Positions 43,285 through 55,290 are shown, counted from the stretch's first letter. The stretch is 64,000 bases of DNA from Sycon ciliatum (GCF_964019385.1 NC_088653.1:13733154-13797153); one strand, 5' to 3'. Numbers and translations are program-made. The notes: generated by a model from the letters alone, not told the origin.

Positions 43285-44278
43285 TCATGGTTTCGGGGAG
43301 AGAAATGTTGTAACATCCTTTGCAATCAGAGATTCTCGAACATGTTCATTTGATTTCCAATTCAATGCAGGGTTACAGCCGAAATCAATCGATAGTCCGC
43401 TTTCATTCACACGGGCACAGCCCCAGTCCAATTCAAGGTGAATCCTATTGAACATAATTATAGTGTGGCATAAAGGATTGAAAATCAGCTAGAAAATTGA
43501 GGCAAAAAATGCCTGCAGAAACCACTAATCTTGTGCACCACACACAGCCAGCAATATCAATTGTCAAATCTTTCCACCAATCAATTTGCTTTCCCACCAA
43601 AAAAGCTATGACAAAAACGACCAACTTTCTGACATTTTCAAGTGGGAATCCGGGGATTGAACCCAACGGAAAGCAATCGTGTATGCATTTTATGTATAAA
43701 CATAAACCAAAGTGGGGAAGAGGTGAGGGGTATACGACTCCATAAGTGAGGTTTAATTCCTCGGTCCACGCCTTACTGCCAAACAAACGATAACTTGACC
43801 AGAGATTTGGATATCCGGGGTATATAAATTGGATACAGTTGAGTATTGACTCCTGGCACAGCTTAGTGGGCGTGAGCGTCTCCCATGATGATCTGCTTAC
43901 TACTTTTATAATTAAACCTTCTTGATCTCCTTTAAAGTACACTGGATTTCGCCAGAAACAAAGCTTTTCGACAACATTACCTGCCCAATGGCTAGGACAA
44001 TCGATAACTGTTATCCGCAGATCTTTACGACAACCCAAGTGAAGTCTATCCAGTGCATGGACGAAGTTCTCTTCAGCTACATCATCAAATGGCTTCGACG
44101 CACTGCTGCAAACTCCGAGATTGATGATGATACTTGGGCATCGGCATAGGTCGTGGGTGGTGTGGCTCACCAATAACAAAGGGGGACCAAATTTCAAATT
44201 CAAAACCTGCTGGATCGGGTTATAGTCATCATAAAAATCGTCTACTTCGACCCGAAAAACTAATTCTATATCGACCAT
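43285..44278 (-). pseudogene. Array gene family, type 1 (F/H subgroup), copy H (one frameshift)
   Basis: ATG at 44278 (MVDIELVF). The upstream frame is also open to 44317. The family frame is uninterrupted for about 278 codons: LLLVSHTTHDLCRC, AEENFVHALDRL, VIDCPSHWAGNVV, RSSWETLTPTKLCQES, GSIPGFPLENVRKLVVFV and AFLVGKQIDWWKDLTID. A four-base insertion near 43459, after MPHY, shifts the end. The original end is readable in the next frame to TTFLSPKP, stop 43285-43287. Promoter intact; the AATAAA position is degraded. Function unrecognised. Confidence 0.82.
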
Positions 44279-44412
44279 ATTCGACCTAATGGCTAGCATA
44301 AAGCAAGCTTCACACAAATTTGCAAGGAGTTGTGAAGGATTCAGTCTCTATGAAACCGTCCACGGTGACCGACCAGACTGCAGCTGCTCTGCTCCTTCAA
44401 ATGAACCTGATG

Positions 44413-44455
44413 AACACTGACGGCTATTCTCTAGAAACCAAGTACTTATAGGTGA
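44413..44455 (-). promoter_or_regulatory. TATA/initiator promoter of copy H
   Basis: TATAAG with its first T at 44450, initiator TCAGTG with its A at 44418 (32 nt). The leader to ATG 44278 is 140 nt. Confidence 0.72.
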
Positions 44456-44879
44456 AAACAAAGGTGATTGATTATGTACAGTTCTGTGTAAGCCCTTTAG
44501 TAGATTATAGGTGATAGCCGAAACTTGTTATACACAAAATCAGGCAAGTCTGAGTAAGAATGTGCTTACGATCGGTGTGCAGGTTCCGTTCGGTGTCCAG
44601 GTTGATTAACGTCCAATAAGTGTTGTGACTACGAATGCAGAAAGGGTGTCGCAATTTGACATTTTTGTGAGGAATTTAGACCTACGCTGTACACTGCAGA
44701 TATTAAATCCAGCCGTACTAATCGCGACCGAGGAATTACAAGTAAATTCTCACACGTGGCTCCTGGTAGGCAAAAGCTGCCAGGCGAGTGCTTAGAATAA
44801 TAGTGGGAAAAGAAGCAACATGGAATCAGTCAGTAAGTGGGTGAATGTGGAGACGGAATGTGCAGCATTTATTATAATA

Positions 44880-45837
44880 ACTATATAGTGCTGACTAGTG
44901 GTGCTACGAACGTGCGGGGAATAACAGTTCAGTCGAAGCGTATTATCACGGAAGATGGCGCTAAGGTGTATACCGACTGTCGCGTTGAATCTCTACAAAT
45001 ATCTTTGGCGATACAGGACTTGTACTGAGAACTTTGTGATCGTCAGCGCTATACATTGTGTAAAGTGGTTGTCCCCCTGTCGCATTTCAGCGAACTCAAC
45101 TGTACATATCCGTAATTATAGCTGTATCCCTACTGGCAGCCCTAGTGTCAGGCAACACTGGTATTGTGCTACGCTGCTACTCCTAATTTGTCTTGTCCGA
45201 CCTTTAGCCTGTGGGCTTGCCTGATTCTGACCACACATCAATGCCATTATCCCCATCACACAGTCAACGCAACTACTGTAGTGAATGCATTGACTGACGA
45301 AATTAAGAGTATAACAGCGTACTAGCAGCAGTGCTATTCTTTACAGCTCAAGTACTGAGATCGGAGGCGAACACAAAGTCACAGGCTGCACTGTTACTGG
45401 AACTACATTTATGCTTACAGCGTCTGGACATGCTGAGCGTAGACGGGCGGGATCAGTTGCACCACAGCACAATCATACATGTTCCTTGGTTTGGCAATAT
45501 CTTGTATGGATACGATAGCCCCGTGCATGCGGAGGGACCTGCCATCATAATATATCAGTAACTGCAACGACTTTCGAAACCTTTATAACGCATCGGAGGA
45601 GAATCAATTTGCACTTGATGAAGAGTCTGCAATGGAGTCGGAAGGTGCAGCATTTCGTACAATAATTTGTACGGTGCAGGGCTATATGACCACCCATGAT
45701 GTTGCTAAGATGCAAACCTACACTGCCGTTGAAACCGTACAAACTCCTTTTGCGCTACACGCCCACTGTAGAAATCTGTCTGATCCTCAGCGCTTCAACT
45801 TATTTTTCGCTGCTTGTATAATATTACAGAATTATTA
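44880..45837. repeat. Array upstream modules
   Basis: The same block as 15830-16000 at its start, then modules shared with 7430-7780 and 59160-59580. No gene supported. Confidence 0.6.
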
Positions 45838-45866
45838 GGCGGAGGGGGGTTGGGGTGGGGGGCGCT
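45838..45866 (+). other. G-quadruplex-prone tract
   Basis: Four G runs within 25 bp (GGAGGGGGG, GGGG, GGGGGG). The homologous module position at 59549-59570 is also a long G run, although the sequences around have diverged. Confidence 0.6.
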
Positions 45867-45899
45867 GCATCCGATGTAAACGAAGCAGGAAAAGAATAG

Positions 45900-46834
45900 A
45901 CATTATGGTGAGACGGTGCTGAAGTTACGAGCTACAAAAGTATTATCTTGGAAGTGGGACATTCAGGAACAGAAACCAATCTTGGACTGTAGACATGCAG
46001 GTGCTTGACTGGAATGACTCTGACCGCCATTGACCAGTCTCATCGCAAGTCATCTGGTTGGCCGACCTCCTAAACTTGATAAGTGAAGAAATGAATGTAC
46101 TAAAGGTGGCTCCGTTCTTGTAGGCTACGTAATGCTGCTTAGGCACAGGACAATAATAGCACGATGATGCCTGGATGTTGGCCCACACCAACACCTGTAA
46201 AAGGCTACTTTTTTCCTATGTTAGCACTACCTGCTCAATGATCGGTAAATTTGCCGTCCCTAGGACAAATTACACGATGCTCAGCTTCCTTGAAATGTCT
46301 TGAAACAAGGAACAAAATAATTGCTAAGTCAGCTCTTAGCGAAATACAAAGCCCATGCTACAGTCTGGCAATCTTCACCTACGCGCTCGACTGACTTGAG
46401 TGTGGAAAAGAGGCAAGACAATCAGATGCCACTTCGGTCTCCTAGCTCATAGTGAGTTAAACATTTGTTGATCACTCCCGAGATCCGCCACCATCATTGT
46501 TGTCGTGTGCATAATTCTCTTATATATTGCTCGTGGCCTGGCATGAGTAAAGCATGGATGTGGCAAATGGGATTTAGGCCTCTGGCCTAGCATTGGTGGA
46601 TCTGATCTATCCTCCCCCATCGTTAAGGAGCCGCATCTGACGCCTGATCATGGGGTGTTGGCGTACCACGGAAGCGGAAAGGTGGTTCTTGACCAGGGAG
46701 TTGTACGACGCCTTGTTCTTGACCTGCCCGGTACGCAAACCGGTCGAAATAAATCTCCTATACGAGGTGATTTGGCTTTGCTCAACATAGTTGTAAAATG
46801 ACGTTTTTTCAGTCACTTCTAGACACGCTACGTC
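45900..46834. other. Module remnants, then no feature recognised
   Basis: 45900-46330 resembles 59620-59980 (cattcaggaacagaaaccaat, then ccaccattgacc-type tracts), so it is unit sequence. 46330-46834 holds no named feature. A 76-codon minus frame there lacks motifs. Confidence 0.4.
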
Positions 46835-47055
46835 CAATTTTTATTTTTTTATTTATTTTTTACTAAGGCCACAGCTTCCAATCATGACATGCAAAGCAGC
46901 GGTGCAGCATCGCAGGCATGAATCGTGGAAGTGGTGACGGGGTCTTGTGTTCTCCACCGACCTAGGGTCTCGGCTTCACTGCACAGCAAACGCGTCGAAA
47001 GAAAACGGGGGCTAATAATTATCGGGAGATGGGGGGGAGAGAAGAAGAGAAGAAA

Positions 47056-47154
<99 letters not shown>

Positions 47155-47591
47155 GGGAGATAGAAGAGCACAGTGCTCTTAGTGATGGGAACTGCGAAGG
47201 ATAGCAGGTTCTGGGACATGTGGAGAATCAGAATATTGGTGATGATGGCAGCAGGGTTATAAGGTAAGCAGCTGAACACTAATAAGAACAGGGAAAGCGT
47301 GGGCGAGCAGATTCAAAGTGCATCAGTAGCAGAGAGCCAGTCCTGAGCAAGAAAGTGACGGTACACCTTTTTCTTAAAGCTTTGCATGTGGGGCTGGGCG
47401 GGTGGGTGGTGGAACAGGTCTGGTGGCAGGGCATTCCATGTTGCAACGGTGCAAGCAGGGAATCCTTGGAGACAGCTATTCCGGGTGTTGGCAGGCAGGC
47501 CAGTTGTCATCTGGTATGGATGAAATGAATTGTTGCAATTGGAAGTACTATCCTTTATGCTCGTTGTGTCCAAAAATGAGAATAATCCCAC
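46835..47591 (-). mobile_element. LINE 3'-end fragment
   Basis: The minus-strand frame 47591-47313 is a non-LTR C-terminus: LPANTRNSCLQGFPACTVATWNALPPDLF then SFKKKVYRHFLAQDWL and a stop, comparable to the end of the LINE at 56.7 kb. A 3' untranslated part and A/T-rich tail run to about 46835 (tttattttttta in plus orientation), the same tail style as at 56075. It contains the GA repeat. Confidence 0.75.
47047..47153. repeat. (GA)n microsatellite
   Basis: About 100 bp of near-pure GA dinucleotides within the LINE 3' region. It creates artefactual open frames on both strands. Confidence 0.95.
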
Positions 47592-48236
47592 TTTGGAAAG
47601 TGTCTTGAATCATGTCCTACTTTCATAGTCTACTCAGGATTCAAATAATTGGTGTGTCATTTTTTAACAAATTTGTAAAATATCATCATAAACTGGGATA
47701 TTCGGTCATCAATGTTCTGAAGTTGATAAAATATCACTTCAAGGATTGCAAGTCGATGAAAATAATTCTTTCAACAGAGGAGTGAACTTCATTGGATGCT
47801 GCAAAAGCCGTGTTTTTGTATTTGTAACTGGTGGCTGTGTTATTCAGTAGATTTGGATAGGTAGCATAGCATCGCAGCCATGTTGTCTTTCTCACAGAAT
47901 GTATTCCGTGACCTACTGTTCTTCATTACTATCTTTAGTGATGGCAAGACGGCCTGACGTCGTCGAAAGGCCCTGCGGAAGCAATTCACTGCCCTCCTCG
48001 TGTATTCAGGGTCCCATTTTACACATTGTACACAAAATGGCAAAGCACCCACCACTAGTTATACCGACGTGGCAGGGAGACTTGAATTATATGCACCAAA
48101 ATTTCTGGTCAATGTTGATCTACGATAAACTGGCTCTCATTTGCCACCACCCATGTTTCGATACAGCCATCCGGAGCAGAGAAACAGCCAGAAGAAAAGC
48201 AAATTTTACACATTTGTTAAAAAAATGCCAGTATTC

Positions 48237-48285
48237 GAATCAGGGACCCTCACCTGTAGCTGGCGACGCCCTAACCACTTTTAAA
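48237..48285 (-). mobile_element. SINE head fragment
   Basis: Same tRNA-like head as 717-776 (AGTGGTTAGGGCGTC, then GATTCGAA in the decayed B box) but without the body. The body was deleted from this copy. Confidence 0.55.
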
Positions 48286-48549
48286 GACAAAATATATAGC
48301 CTTTTTTTAAGAAAATTGCACTTGAGAAATCTGCTCACAATGAAAAATCCATTCGTTGTAGTCTCTGTTAGACCAGTCTGTATCCGTTACACGTGTTAGC
48401 TCGTTGCCAACAAGCATTGAAGTACAATCAAATCATATACATGCAGAGTTGTGATCGGTGAAGCCTGCCCATAAAGTGCATACATGTATTTGTCGTCTTT
48501 AACATCCTTGTATATTGTCTCCCTGGAAATAGTACGAGTTAGGCTGGAC

Positions 48550-49011
48550 CTATTCGTGCGCAAGAACAGGGACGTGAAGAAGAGGTCGGTGTGCCTTCGG
48601 CGATGCTTGGGGAATTGTGTGTTGCTCACGAGGTTGGAGCTCGCGTTTTTCCTGCCGACTTGAAATCTCACTGACTGAATCACGACTGCCATCCAGAGCA
48701 CACGAAGCGTCAATCAAACAGTCCACTCCGCAAACCTGCAAAAAGCACCGAGTCCGTACTCGAGTCGTTGGCCACCCTGACTCCCTGGAAATGATAGCAG
48801 TGCTGATGGACGTGCACATATACAAGAACAGGGTCGTAGTCGAGACAAGTCCATGGCTCCAGTTTTTATCCCCTAGTCGGATTTCAGTGAGTGCAACTGT
48901 ACATAATCTCTGTATCTCTACAGGCAGCCCTAGTGTCAGGCAATAGTGGGATTGTGCCATGCTTCTATTCTCATAGCTCATCTTGTCCGACTTTCGACCT
49001 GTCCACGCCAC
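48550..49011 (-). CDS. Unrecognised 153-codon ORF, duplicate of 1040-1501
   Basis: Same length and frame as its partner, with about twenty amino-acid differences by eye and no recognised domain. See the partner for the reasons to doubt it. Confidence 0.2.
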   Translation of the reverse strand: MAWTGRKSDKMSYENRSMAQSHYCLTLGLPVEIQRLCTVALTEIRLGDKNWSHGLVSTTTLFLYMCTSISTAIISRESGWPTTRVRTRCFLQVCGVDCLIDASCALDGSRDSVSEISSRQEKRELQPREQHTIPQASPKAHRPLLHVPVLAHE

Positions 49012-49994
49012 TTGCCTGACTATCGTTTCAGCTGTAACCTGAAGTCGATACCATCACGCCCTGTACAAAGAAAACGCAACCCATGTATTGATAATGCAAA
49101 TAGTGAATGCGTTGAATGAACGCAGTCAAGAGGAATGCAGGGCAACATTAGTACTAGTGTTGAGGGGTTCAAGAAGTGAGCTCTAAGGCAAACACAAAAT
49201 AATCACGTGATGTACTATCACTGTAATTACATGTAGAACAATACCTACAGTCTCCATAATTATATAGTCCTGCGGCCCAAATCTAAAAGACGTTGTTTTG
49301 CAAGTCCCGCTTCAGTCTCAAGCAGACAACCTGAGCTTTGCATGGGTGGAAAGACCATGTCCTAGGGATGTCGAAACGGCTTGTTGTCATGTCCAGAACT
49401 AGGGCATAAGCTGGGGAGAACCAATTTTAGGTTTCGTTACGGAAGTCGTTATTTTACGTTATTTTACGACTACTTGATTGAAATTGGCAGCATGTTATAC
49501 GATATTTTATTGAAAATTAGTGGAGTCGATGTGAATTTGTGCTTGTGTTTGGATGATTTGTAGATCATGGTTGCCCTTTGCCGAGCGTTCATTTCCTATT
49601 GATGGTGATATCGATAAGAGATGGCACAGATTGATTTGTTGTAAATTTGGACCAATATCACCCCCAAACATGGATCTTTCGTTGGGAGGATTTCCTTTAT
49701 TGGGACACTATCTCGGCAACACCAGCGAAAGAGGCTAGCACGAGCGAAACAAAGGACAAGGGAAAACGGCAGAGTGATAGCGATCATAAGCTGATCTTAG
49801 CAAACGAGCGATATGGAAGATGTTGTAAATAATAGCGCAGTAGTGTATTTGTCATTTGCTGCAGAGTTGAAAAGTACAATTCAAATTCAAATCATTTAAA
49901 AAACTTCAATAGTGCGGTCCACCAGCCTTAACAGACTCACTGTCCGATTCACAGGCGGACTTACAGTCCAATCCACTGTCGAAACTGCCTTCAC

Positions 49995-50180
49995 CCTCAT
50001 CATGGCATTGTGTGCATGCGCGCGCGCGCACACACACACGTACACACACTGCACAACACATGGCATTTTGCACGCGCGCACACACACACACACACAAACC
50101 CCGCACGCACGCACACACACACACCGCACAACACATGGCATTGTGTGTGCGCGTCCGCGCGCGCACACACTCACACACCA
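49995..50180. repeat. (CA)n-rich microsatellite cluster
   Basis: Three related blocks of CA/CG dinucleotides separated by acaacacatggcatt tracts. A larger unit has been tandemly duplicated. Confidence 0.9.
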
Positions 50181-50189
50181 AATAGCACG

Positions 50190-50774
50190 CTAGAGATCAG
50201 CAAGAACCTGCTGCGACCGTGGTTGAGATGGCGCTGTAGAAGACACCGCAGCCGCCGCTGGTTGCCTCGCACCCGAGGTTGTAGTCAAAGCCGTACTAGC
50301 CGACACATCTGTACTGGAGGCTGATGTAGCACCCAGAGATGAAACTGGTCCACTGGTGTTCACCTGACGCGGTGGAGTAGCGGATCCTTTGAAGCCAAAA
50401 TGAGTGGGCAACACGACATTGGCGGGGACAGGCCCAGCGGATATGGCAGCGGGCCTATCGTAGCTCCTGGCAGTGAGCCTATCGTAATTCCTGGCAGTGG
50501 GCCCATCGTAACTCCTGGCATTGGGCCCGTTCTCTTGCCCGACACTGGGGTGCGGAGTGGATGTGGATGCGGGCAGGAAATCTGCGGCGACCGGCTGGAC
50601 TGGGATGGTTGGAGTCGGGCCAGGTGCGTTACTAGTATGACTGCTCGGCAAAGACTGGGTATTACCGGCCATCGGACCGTTTTCAGACGACACAGACAAG
50701 TGGTTGCTCCGCGAAGAGTGCGCCTGTATACCCTTGCCACTTACCATACATGTCAATTGCTGAAGGAAACACAC
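50190..50774 (-). CDS. Low-complexity open frame with degenerate peptide repeat
   Basis: 194 codons, rich in S, T, A, P. It has four tandem peptides of the type GPNARSYD, GPTARNYD, RLTARSYD. The frame begins beside a possible splice acceptor (ttccttcag on the minus strand) and crosses a possible donor (GGTAAGTGG, near 50746-50738), so only part may be exon. The opposite strand is also open because of the repeats. No domain is recognised. Confidence 0.3.
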   Translation of the reverse strand: MCFLQQLTCMVSGKGIQAHSSRSNHLSVSSENGPMAGNTQSLPSSHTSNAPGPTPTIPVQPVAADFLPASTSTPHPSVGQENGPNARSYDGPTARNYDRLTARSYDRPAAISAGPVPANVVLPTHFGFKGSATPPRQVNTSGPVSSLGATSASSTDVSASTALTTTSGARQPAAAAVSSTAPSQPRSQQVLADL

Positions 50775-51448
50775 AGTTCAAACACAAAACACAAATGAAA
50801 CACGCCAATGAAATTAGATCCTTAAACAAGTCAAGTTCGCAAGTCCGCGTTATCACAGGCTATACAATTGTGTTTAGAAAACAACCAGTTTATAATTCTG
50901 TCTCTTCTTGCATAAAGTCAGCCAGGAATACTGACGTCAGCTTTGGACATTACTCTGACTCGGACCACAAGCCCTGATTTATTCTGACCTACATGTGTGC
51001 CGTGTGAAGTAGCGCGAGAGCCAAGCTGGTCGTAATAATACGTGTAACAGCCACGAACGTACTTCAACCAAAGAAGACTACCACATTGCATGAGCATGAA
51101 CACTTGCATTCCATTTAAATCATTCCTATGTTGTTGATGTCAGGCACTGTAGTGTTCACGTCAAATACACATTGTGGCATTCCTTGGCCACCCAGACATT
51201 CAGGATAGCAGCGCATCGTGTTATGTTATGCATGCAGCATGTGCCGTTTCCCGAGCGCGCGTGTGAAATGAACTTAGCGGCTTTTACTTGCTGTGCATGA
51301 GTTGAGTCTGGACTCATGATCTGGTGTGTACATGCGATCATGTGATCTTGTAGTTGAGCGTATGTGTTATTTGGATTTCCTTGGTCATGACCAAACAATA
51401 AAACATGATCAAATTATTTCTACACATTCAACAATGCCAAGAACTCAC

Positions 51449-52194
51449 CTGGTCCCCAAGTAGCTCATTATCTTCTTTTTCAGCATGAAAGTTGGATACT
51501 AACGCGGAGTGTGATGGTCGGCCAAGCTGGTGCCGTTTGCAGTTATTGTACTTATCCGTGAGAAGCTTCATGGGCAAGACCCTTGCAGACTGCAACTCGG
51601 ACTGTATATACAGCACCAGGCTGTCAAAATGTTTCGTAGGCCGACGGCTGGTCACTCCCTTTGCCACTTCGTTGCCGGTGCATAGCGGCCAGGTGGGTGA
51701 AGGCACTGTAGCATGCTCCGACGTTGATAGTGGATTTCCGCTGCAACGCAATCTGGGCCATTCTGGAGCGAAAGCCAAAATTCTTGCGTTCTCCAACTCT
51801 GCTAGATGCACATGTCATGAGGCACAAGTCTGCAGATGTGGATTCAATCATTGTACATCTCTCCTTGTTCTACGCTTTGCTGGTACATGGTGTCCCATCA
51901 TCACATACATGAATCTCCGTCAATTCAGAATGGCTTGAAAAGTCATGGCCATGTCCAAGTGGCAGCCGACCCAGCAACGTTTTGTTAGTGTATGTACTGT
52001 AGAACTTGCGGTGGTACCATCCGCGGACGCTCTTCTCGGTGCAGTGGCTCTCGCACAAGAAGGTATAGCTCGTCCTGCCTGCATTTAGCAGCTTCAAACA
52101 AAGTTTCCCAACTCTGCAAAGTAAATCGGGTTTGCTTTTCCTGCGATGCATTGAACGCAATGGCACAAGCAAAATTCCCGCGATACAACGCCAT
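51449..52194 (-). pseudogene. Transposon-encoded protein, exon-like fragments
   Basis: Minus-strand fragments resemble the N-terminal region of uncharacterised transposon proteins. One is RFTLQSWETLFEAAKCRQDE then LVREPLHREERPR, and one frame over come WYHRKFYSTYTNKTLLGRL (a YHR..Y..YTNK..L signature). A downstream part has DSLVLYIQSELQSARVLPMK then LLTDKYN and ends LLGDQ at a textbook donor CAG/GTGAGT (51449/51448). Frameshifts separate the parts, so it is probably broken. The family assignment rests on memory of motif style. Confidence 0.45.
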
Positions 52195-52604
52195 TCCCAG
52201 GACGAGGCCTAAGCTCCACGGCCTCTTCCTCCATCATGCCAAAAGGTGTCTACCATGCTGTGAGCGGTGGGCAGGAGGCACTCAAACCGCGCGAAACGCA
52301 ACTACTTTGCAACTGACAAACGAAAATGCAATTCTACATTTCAAAGAGTATCCTGTCGGTGTCGTCGTCATCTTCAAAAATTTGAAAAAGGCGCTCCTTT
52401 CCGTGAACTGTGCACCCCCAGATGGTGCGCAGTATCGCTGACGAGAGCAGAGAAATTGGCTTCTCCTGAGCTTCTGCCCTCGCTCTGAAGATGACAACAA
52501 GCGGAATCCTGGTCAGGTATACATACTTTAGGCCGTAGTGCAGAACCCGGGTTGTCTGCTTGCGACTGAAACGGAATTTTTTTTGACGTTTGGGCCGCTG
52601 GACT

Positions 52605-53263
52605 AATAACTAGTATATAGCTCTACAGTGAATGCTGAGGTTCAGCATGGATGCGCATCACTTGCATCTCAGCACACCTATCCGTGTGTAAAGTTTTTCT
52701 CACACTGTTGGATCTGAGTGAGCGACACTGTACATATGTCTGTTTTTCTCCTGGCAGCCCTAGTATCAGGTAAAACTACGATTGTGCTATGTTGTTACTC
52801 TTAGTTTTGTCTTGTCCGATTTTTAACCTGTCTGCTTGCCTGGCTACAGTGTCATCTCAGACAACAGTAGCCTGTGACTTTGGTTTGTCTTATAATTCAC
52901 TCTCGGACCTTGTGACGACTGGCACCACTCCTACAATGCATTCGTCTGACTAACTTCCGTCAATGCATTCCCACCAAACACACCGTCAACGCAAACCCTG
53001 TATTGACTAAGTATACAGTGAATGCATTTACGGAAGATATTCAGACCAATGCATTGGAGGAGTGGTGCTAGTCGTCACGAGCTCCAGGAGTGAAAGATAA
53101 GGCAAACAAAAGTCACAGGTAACTGTATCACGGGAAGTACAACAATCTCAACAGCGTCCAAACTGCACATATGACTCGACTTTGCGCGGTGAGATTAAGC
53201 GCGGTTGCACATCATGGGCATCAAAGTGAAATAATAATTATTGTCCCGTTTCGGGTAATGATT
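52605..53263. repeat. Array intergenic modules before copy I
   Basis: Continues the segmental duplication past the TIR element. Same module order as 1903-2580 and 16850-17450. Confidence 0.7.
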
Positions 53264-53760
53264 TTTCTGGATGCAATAGTCCTGTGTACGGATATGTATC
53301 TGCCAGATATCAGGAACTGCAACGACTCTCAAAAGGTGTATAACACAACGGGAGATAATGACAAATTGAAGAAGTTCATGAGAATTATTATTCTACTCCA
53401 TAAAAACTAAAAGGAAATCAAACACCTTCAGTGATGAAAGTTTGGTTTTACTGATCCAAAAAGCTGTGATTATGGTTTTGGGGAAAGAAAAATGTACCAT
53501 AGCTCACAATCAGAGATTTTTGGATGCGATAGTCTTGTGTACGCATATGTATCTGCCAGATATCAGGAACTGCAACGACTCTCAAAAGATATATAACACA
53601 ACGGGAGATAATGACAAATTGAAGAAGTTCATGAGAATTATTATTCTACTCTATAAAAGCAAAAAGGAAATCAAACACCTTCAGCGATGAAAGTTTGGTT
53701 TTACTGTTCCAAAAAGATGTAATTATGGTTTAGGGTAAAGAAAATATGTACCATAGTTTA
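53264..53760. repeat. Tandem duplication (253 bp) of gene 3' end
   Basis: The ggatgc tract occurs at 53269 and 53522. Each unit holds the flanking module, the poly(A)-signal region and the reversed end of the gene (to caatcagagatttt). Copy I therefore has a second orphan 3' terminus. Confidence 0.85.
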
Positions 53761-54685
53761 CAATCAGAGATTCTCGAAATTCTTCATTTGATTTCAGAAA
53801 CCAAGTTGAAGAACAACCTACATCAAAACATAATCTACATTCTATCGCATAGGCACGGCGCAAATCCAAAAAATGGTTAATCCTATAGAACATATAGCGT
53901 GGAAAAAAGGATAGAAAGTCAGCTAAAATATTAAGACAAAATACGCTTGCATAAACCACTAATCTTGTGCATAGCTCACATCCAGCAATATTAATCGTAA
54001 ACTCTTTACACCAACGATCTCGCCTTTCCATCAGAAATGCTATGACATAAACGACAAACTTTCTGACATTTTCAACTGGGAATCTCGAAATCGAGCCTAA
54101 CAGTACGCAATCGTGTATGCACTTTAGATTGTAGCAGACTTCAAAACGGAAGTATAATTCCTCACTCCTGCATTCAGAACCAAGCCAGCTATACCTGCAC
54201 CTCCGAGCTGGATTTTTGGGGTATATTCTGTGGATACTGTTCAGCAATGACTCCTGGTACAGATGACTTGGTGTGAGCGTCTCCCATGATGATCCGCTTA
54301 CTACTTTTACATCTAAATATTCATCTTCTTGGACGTACTCAGGTTTTCGCCAGAAACAAAGCCTCTCGACAACTTTAGCTGCCCAATGGCTAGGACAATC
54401 GATAACTGTTATCCGTAGATTTTCACGACAAGCCAAATTAAGTCTGCCCAATGCATGCACGAAGTTCTCTTCAGCGACACCATCAAATGGCTGCGACGCA
54501 CAACTGTAAACTCCAAGATTGATCACTATACACGGGCAATGGCATCGGTCGTGAGTGGTATAGCTCTCCAATAGTAAAGTGGGACCAAATTTCAAATTCA
54601 AAACCAGCTTAATCGGAACAGGCTCATCACAGTCCTAATAATAACCGTGTATTGAGATCTTGAAACGTATTTCTATGTTGACCAT
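53723..54685 (-). pseudogene. Array gene family, type 1, copy I (one stop)
   Basis: 321 codons from MVNIEIRFKISIHGYY to FLYPKP in one frame. The sole visible lesion is TAG at 54635-54637, 17 codons in. Downstream, an ATG at 54601 opens 292 codons that could still be translated: NLKFGPTLLLESYTTHDRC, GVAEENFVHALGRL, VIDCPSHWAAKVV, SGSSWETLTPSHLYQES, SISRFPVENVRKFVVYVI and INIAGCELCTRLV. LSPKP reads LYPKP. The poly(A) position reads AGTAAAACC. Intact promoter upstream. Function unrecognised. Confidence 0.82.
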
Positions 54686-54825
54686 ATTCTAGCTACCGGT
54701 AATTGCTAGGATCAGACCAGCTTCACACAAACTTGTCAGGAGTTGTGAAGGACTCGGTCTCTATGAAACCGTCGACGACGACCGACCAGATAACAGCTGC
54801 TCTGCTCTTTCAAATGAACCTGATG

Positions 54826-54868
54826 AACACTGACTGCTTCTCTCTAGAAACCAAGTACTTATAGGTGA
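54826..54868 (-). promoter_or_regulatory. TATA/initiator promoter of copy I
   Basis: TATAAG with its first T at 54863, initiator TCAGTG with its A at 54831 (32 nt). The leader to ATG 54685 is 146 nt. Confidence 0.72.
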
Positions 54869-54984
54869 AAACAAAGGTGATTGTCTACAACTCTGTGTTA
54901 GCTTTTGCGTAGATAAAAAGGTACTAGTTAAGACTCGTTATACATGAAAGTGCGAGTAAGAATGTGCTTACTTTAGGTGTGCAG

Positions 54985-55290
54985 GTTCGCTATTTTTTAC
55001 GGTTCTCGTACCTTGATCACCTAAATAGCATTGAAGCTGCAGCGTAGAAACGTTTTGGGGGCTAATTTATCGTTGTGACCAACGGTACGTGTTTTAGCCA
55101 AATATTGCATAGTCCGTACGCATTTCACCTTGTATCGCGTATATGATGACAAAAATGGTTGTACCGCGCGAAATCACAGCTATTTTCTTGGCAACAGCAT
55201 ACTAAAAATCGCGTGCATCTTGCTAAAGGTGGAACCCAAATCACGAATTTTTCCACCTTACGATACTACCGTTACAACATAACCTTTTTT
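54985..55290. other. Insertion in the upstream region of copy I
   Basis: About 290 bp found in no sister unit, between gtgtgcaggtt and the gtccaatgactgttg tract. No termini or ORF are recognised. Confidence 0.4.

Larger units (their letters stand above)
47671..49265. repeat. Segmental duplication, copy 2
   Basis: Partner of 1-1902. Homology continues after the TIR element, at 52605 onward. Confidence 0.85.
49266..52604 (-). mobile_element. 3.34-kb TIR transposon, possibly once autonomous
   Basis: Termini AGTCCTGCGGCCCAAA and, reversed, AGTCCAGCGGCCCAAA. The inverted similarity extends about 75 bp inward (CAAGCAGACAACC in both). It interrupts the array between tcataattatat and aactagtatatag, where sister units are continuous. 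The interior is unlike the array. It includes minus-strand exon-like sequence (about 51449-52194), a CA-rich region and a low-complexity ORF. The target duplication is unclear and the superfamily unassigned. Confidence 0.75.

Noticed and set aside
46925-47279. Long Arg/Glu or Ser/Leu frames on both strands
   Set aside because: Artefact of the (GA)n microsatellite.
49896-50324. His/Thr- and Cys/Val-rich frames
   Set aside because: Artefact of the CA-rich repeats, open on both strands.
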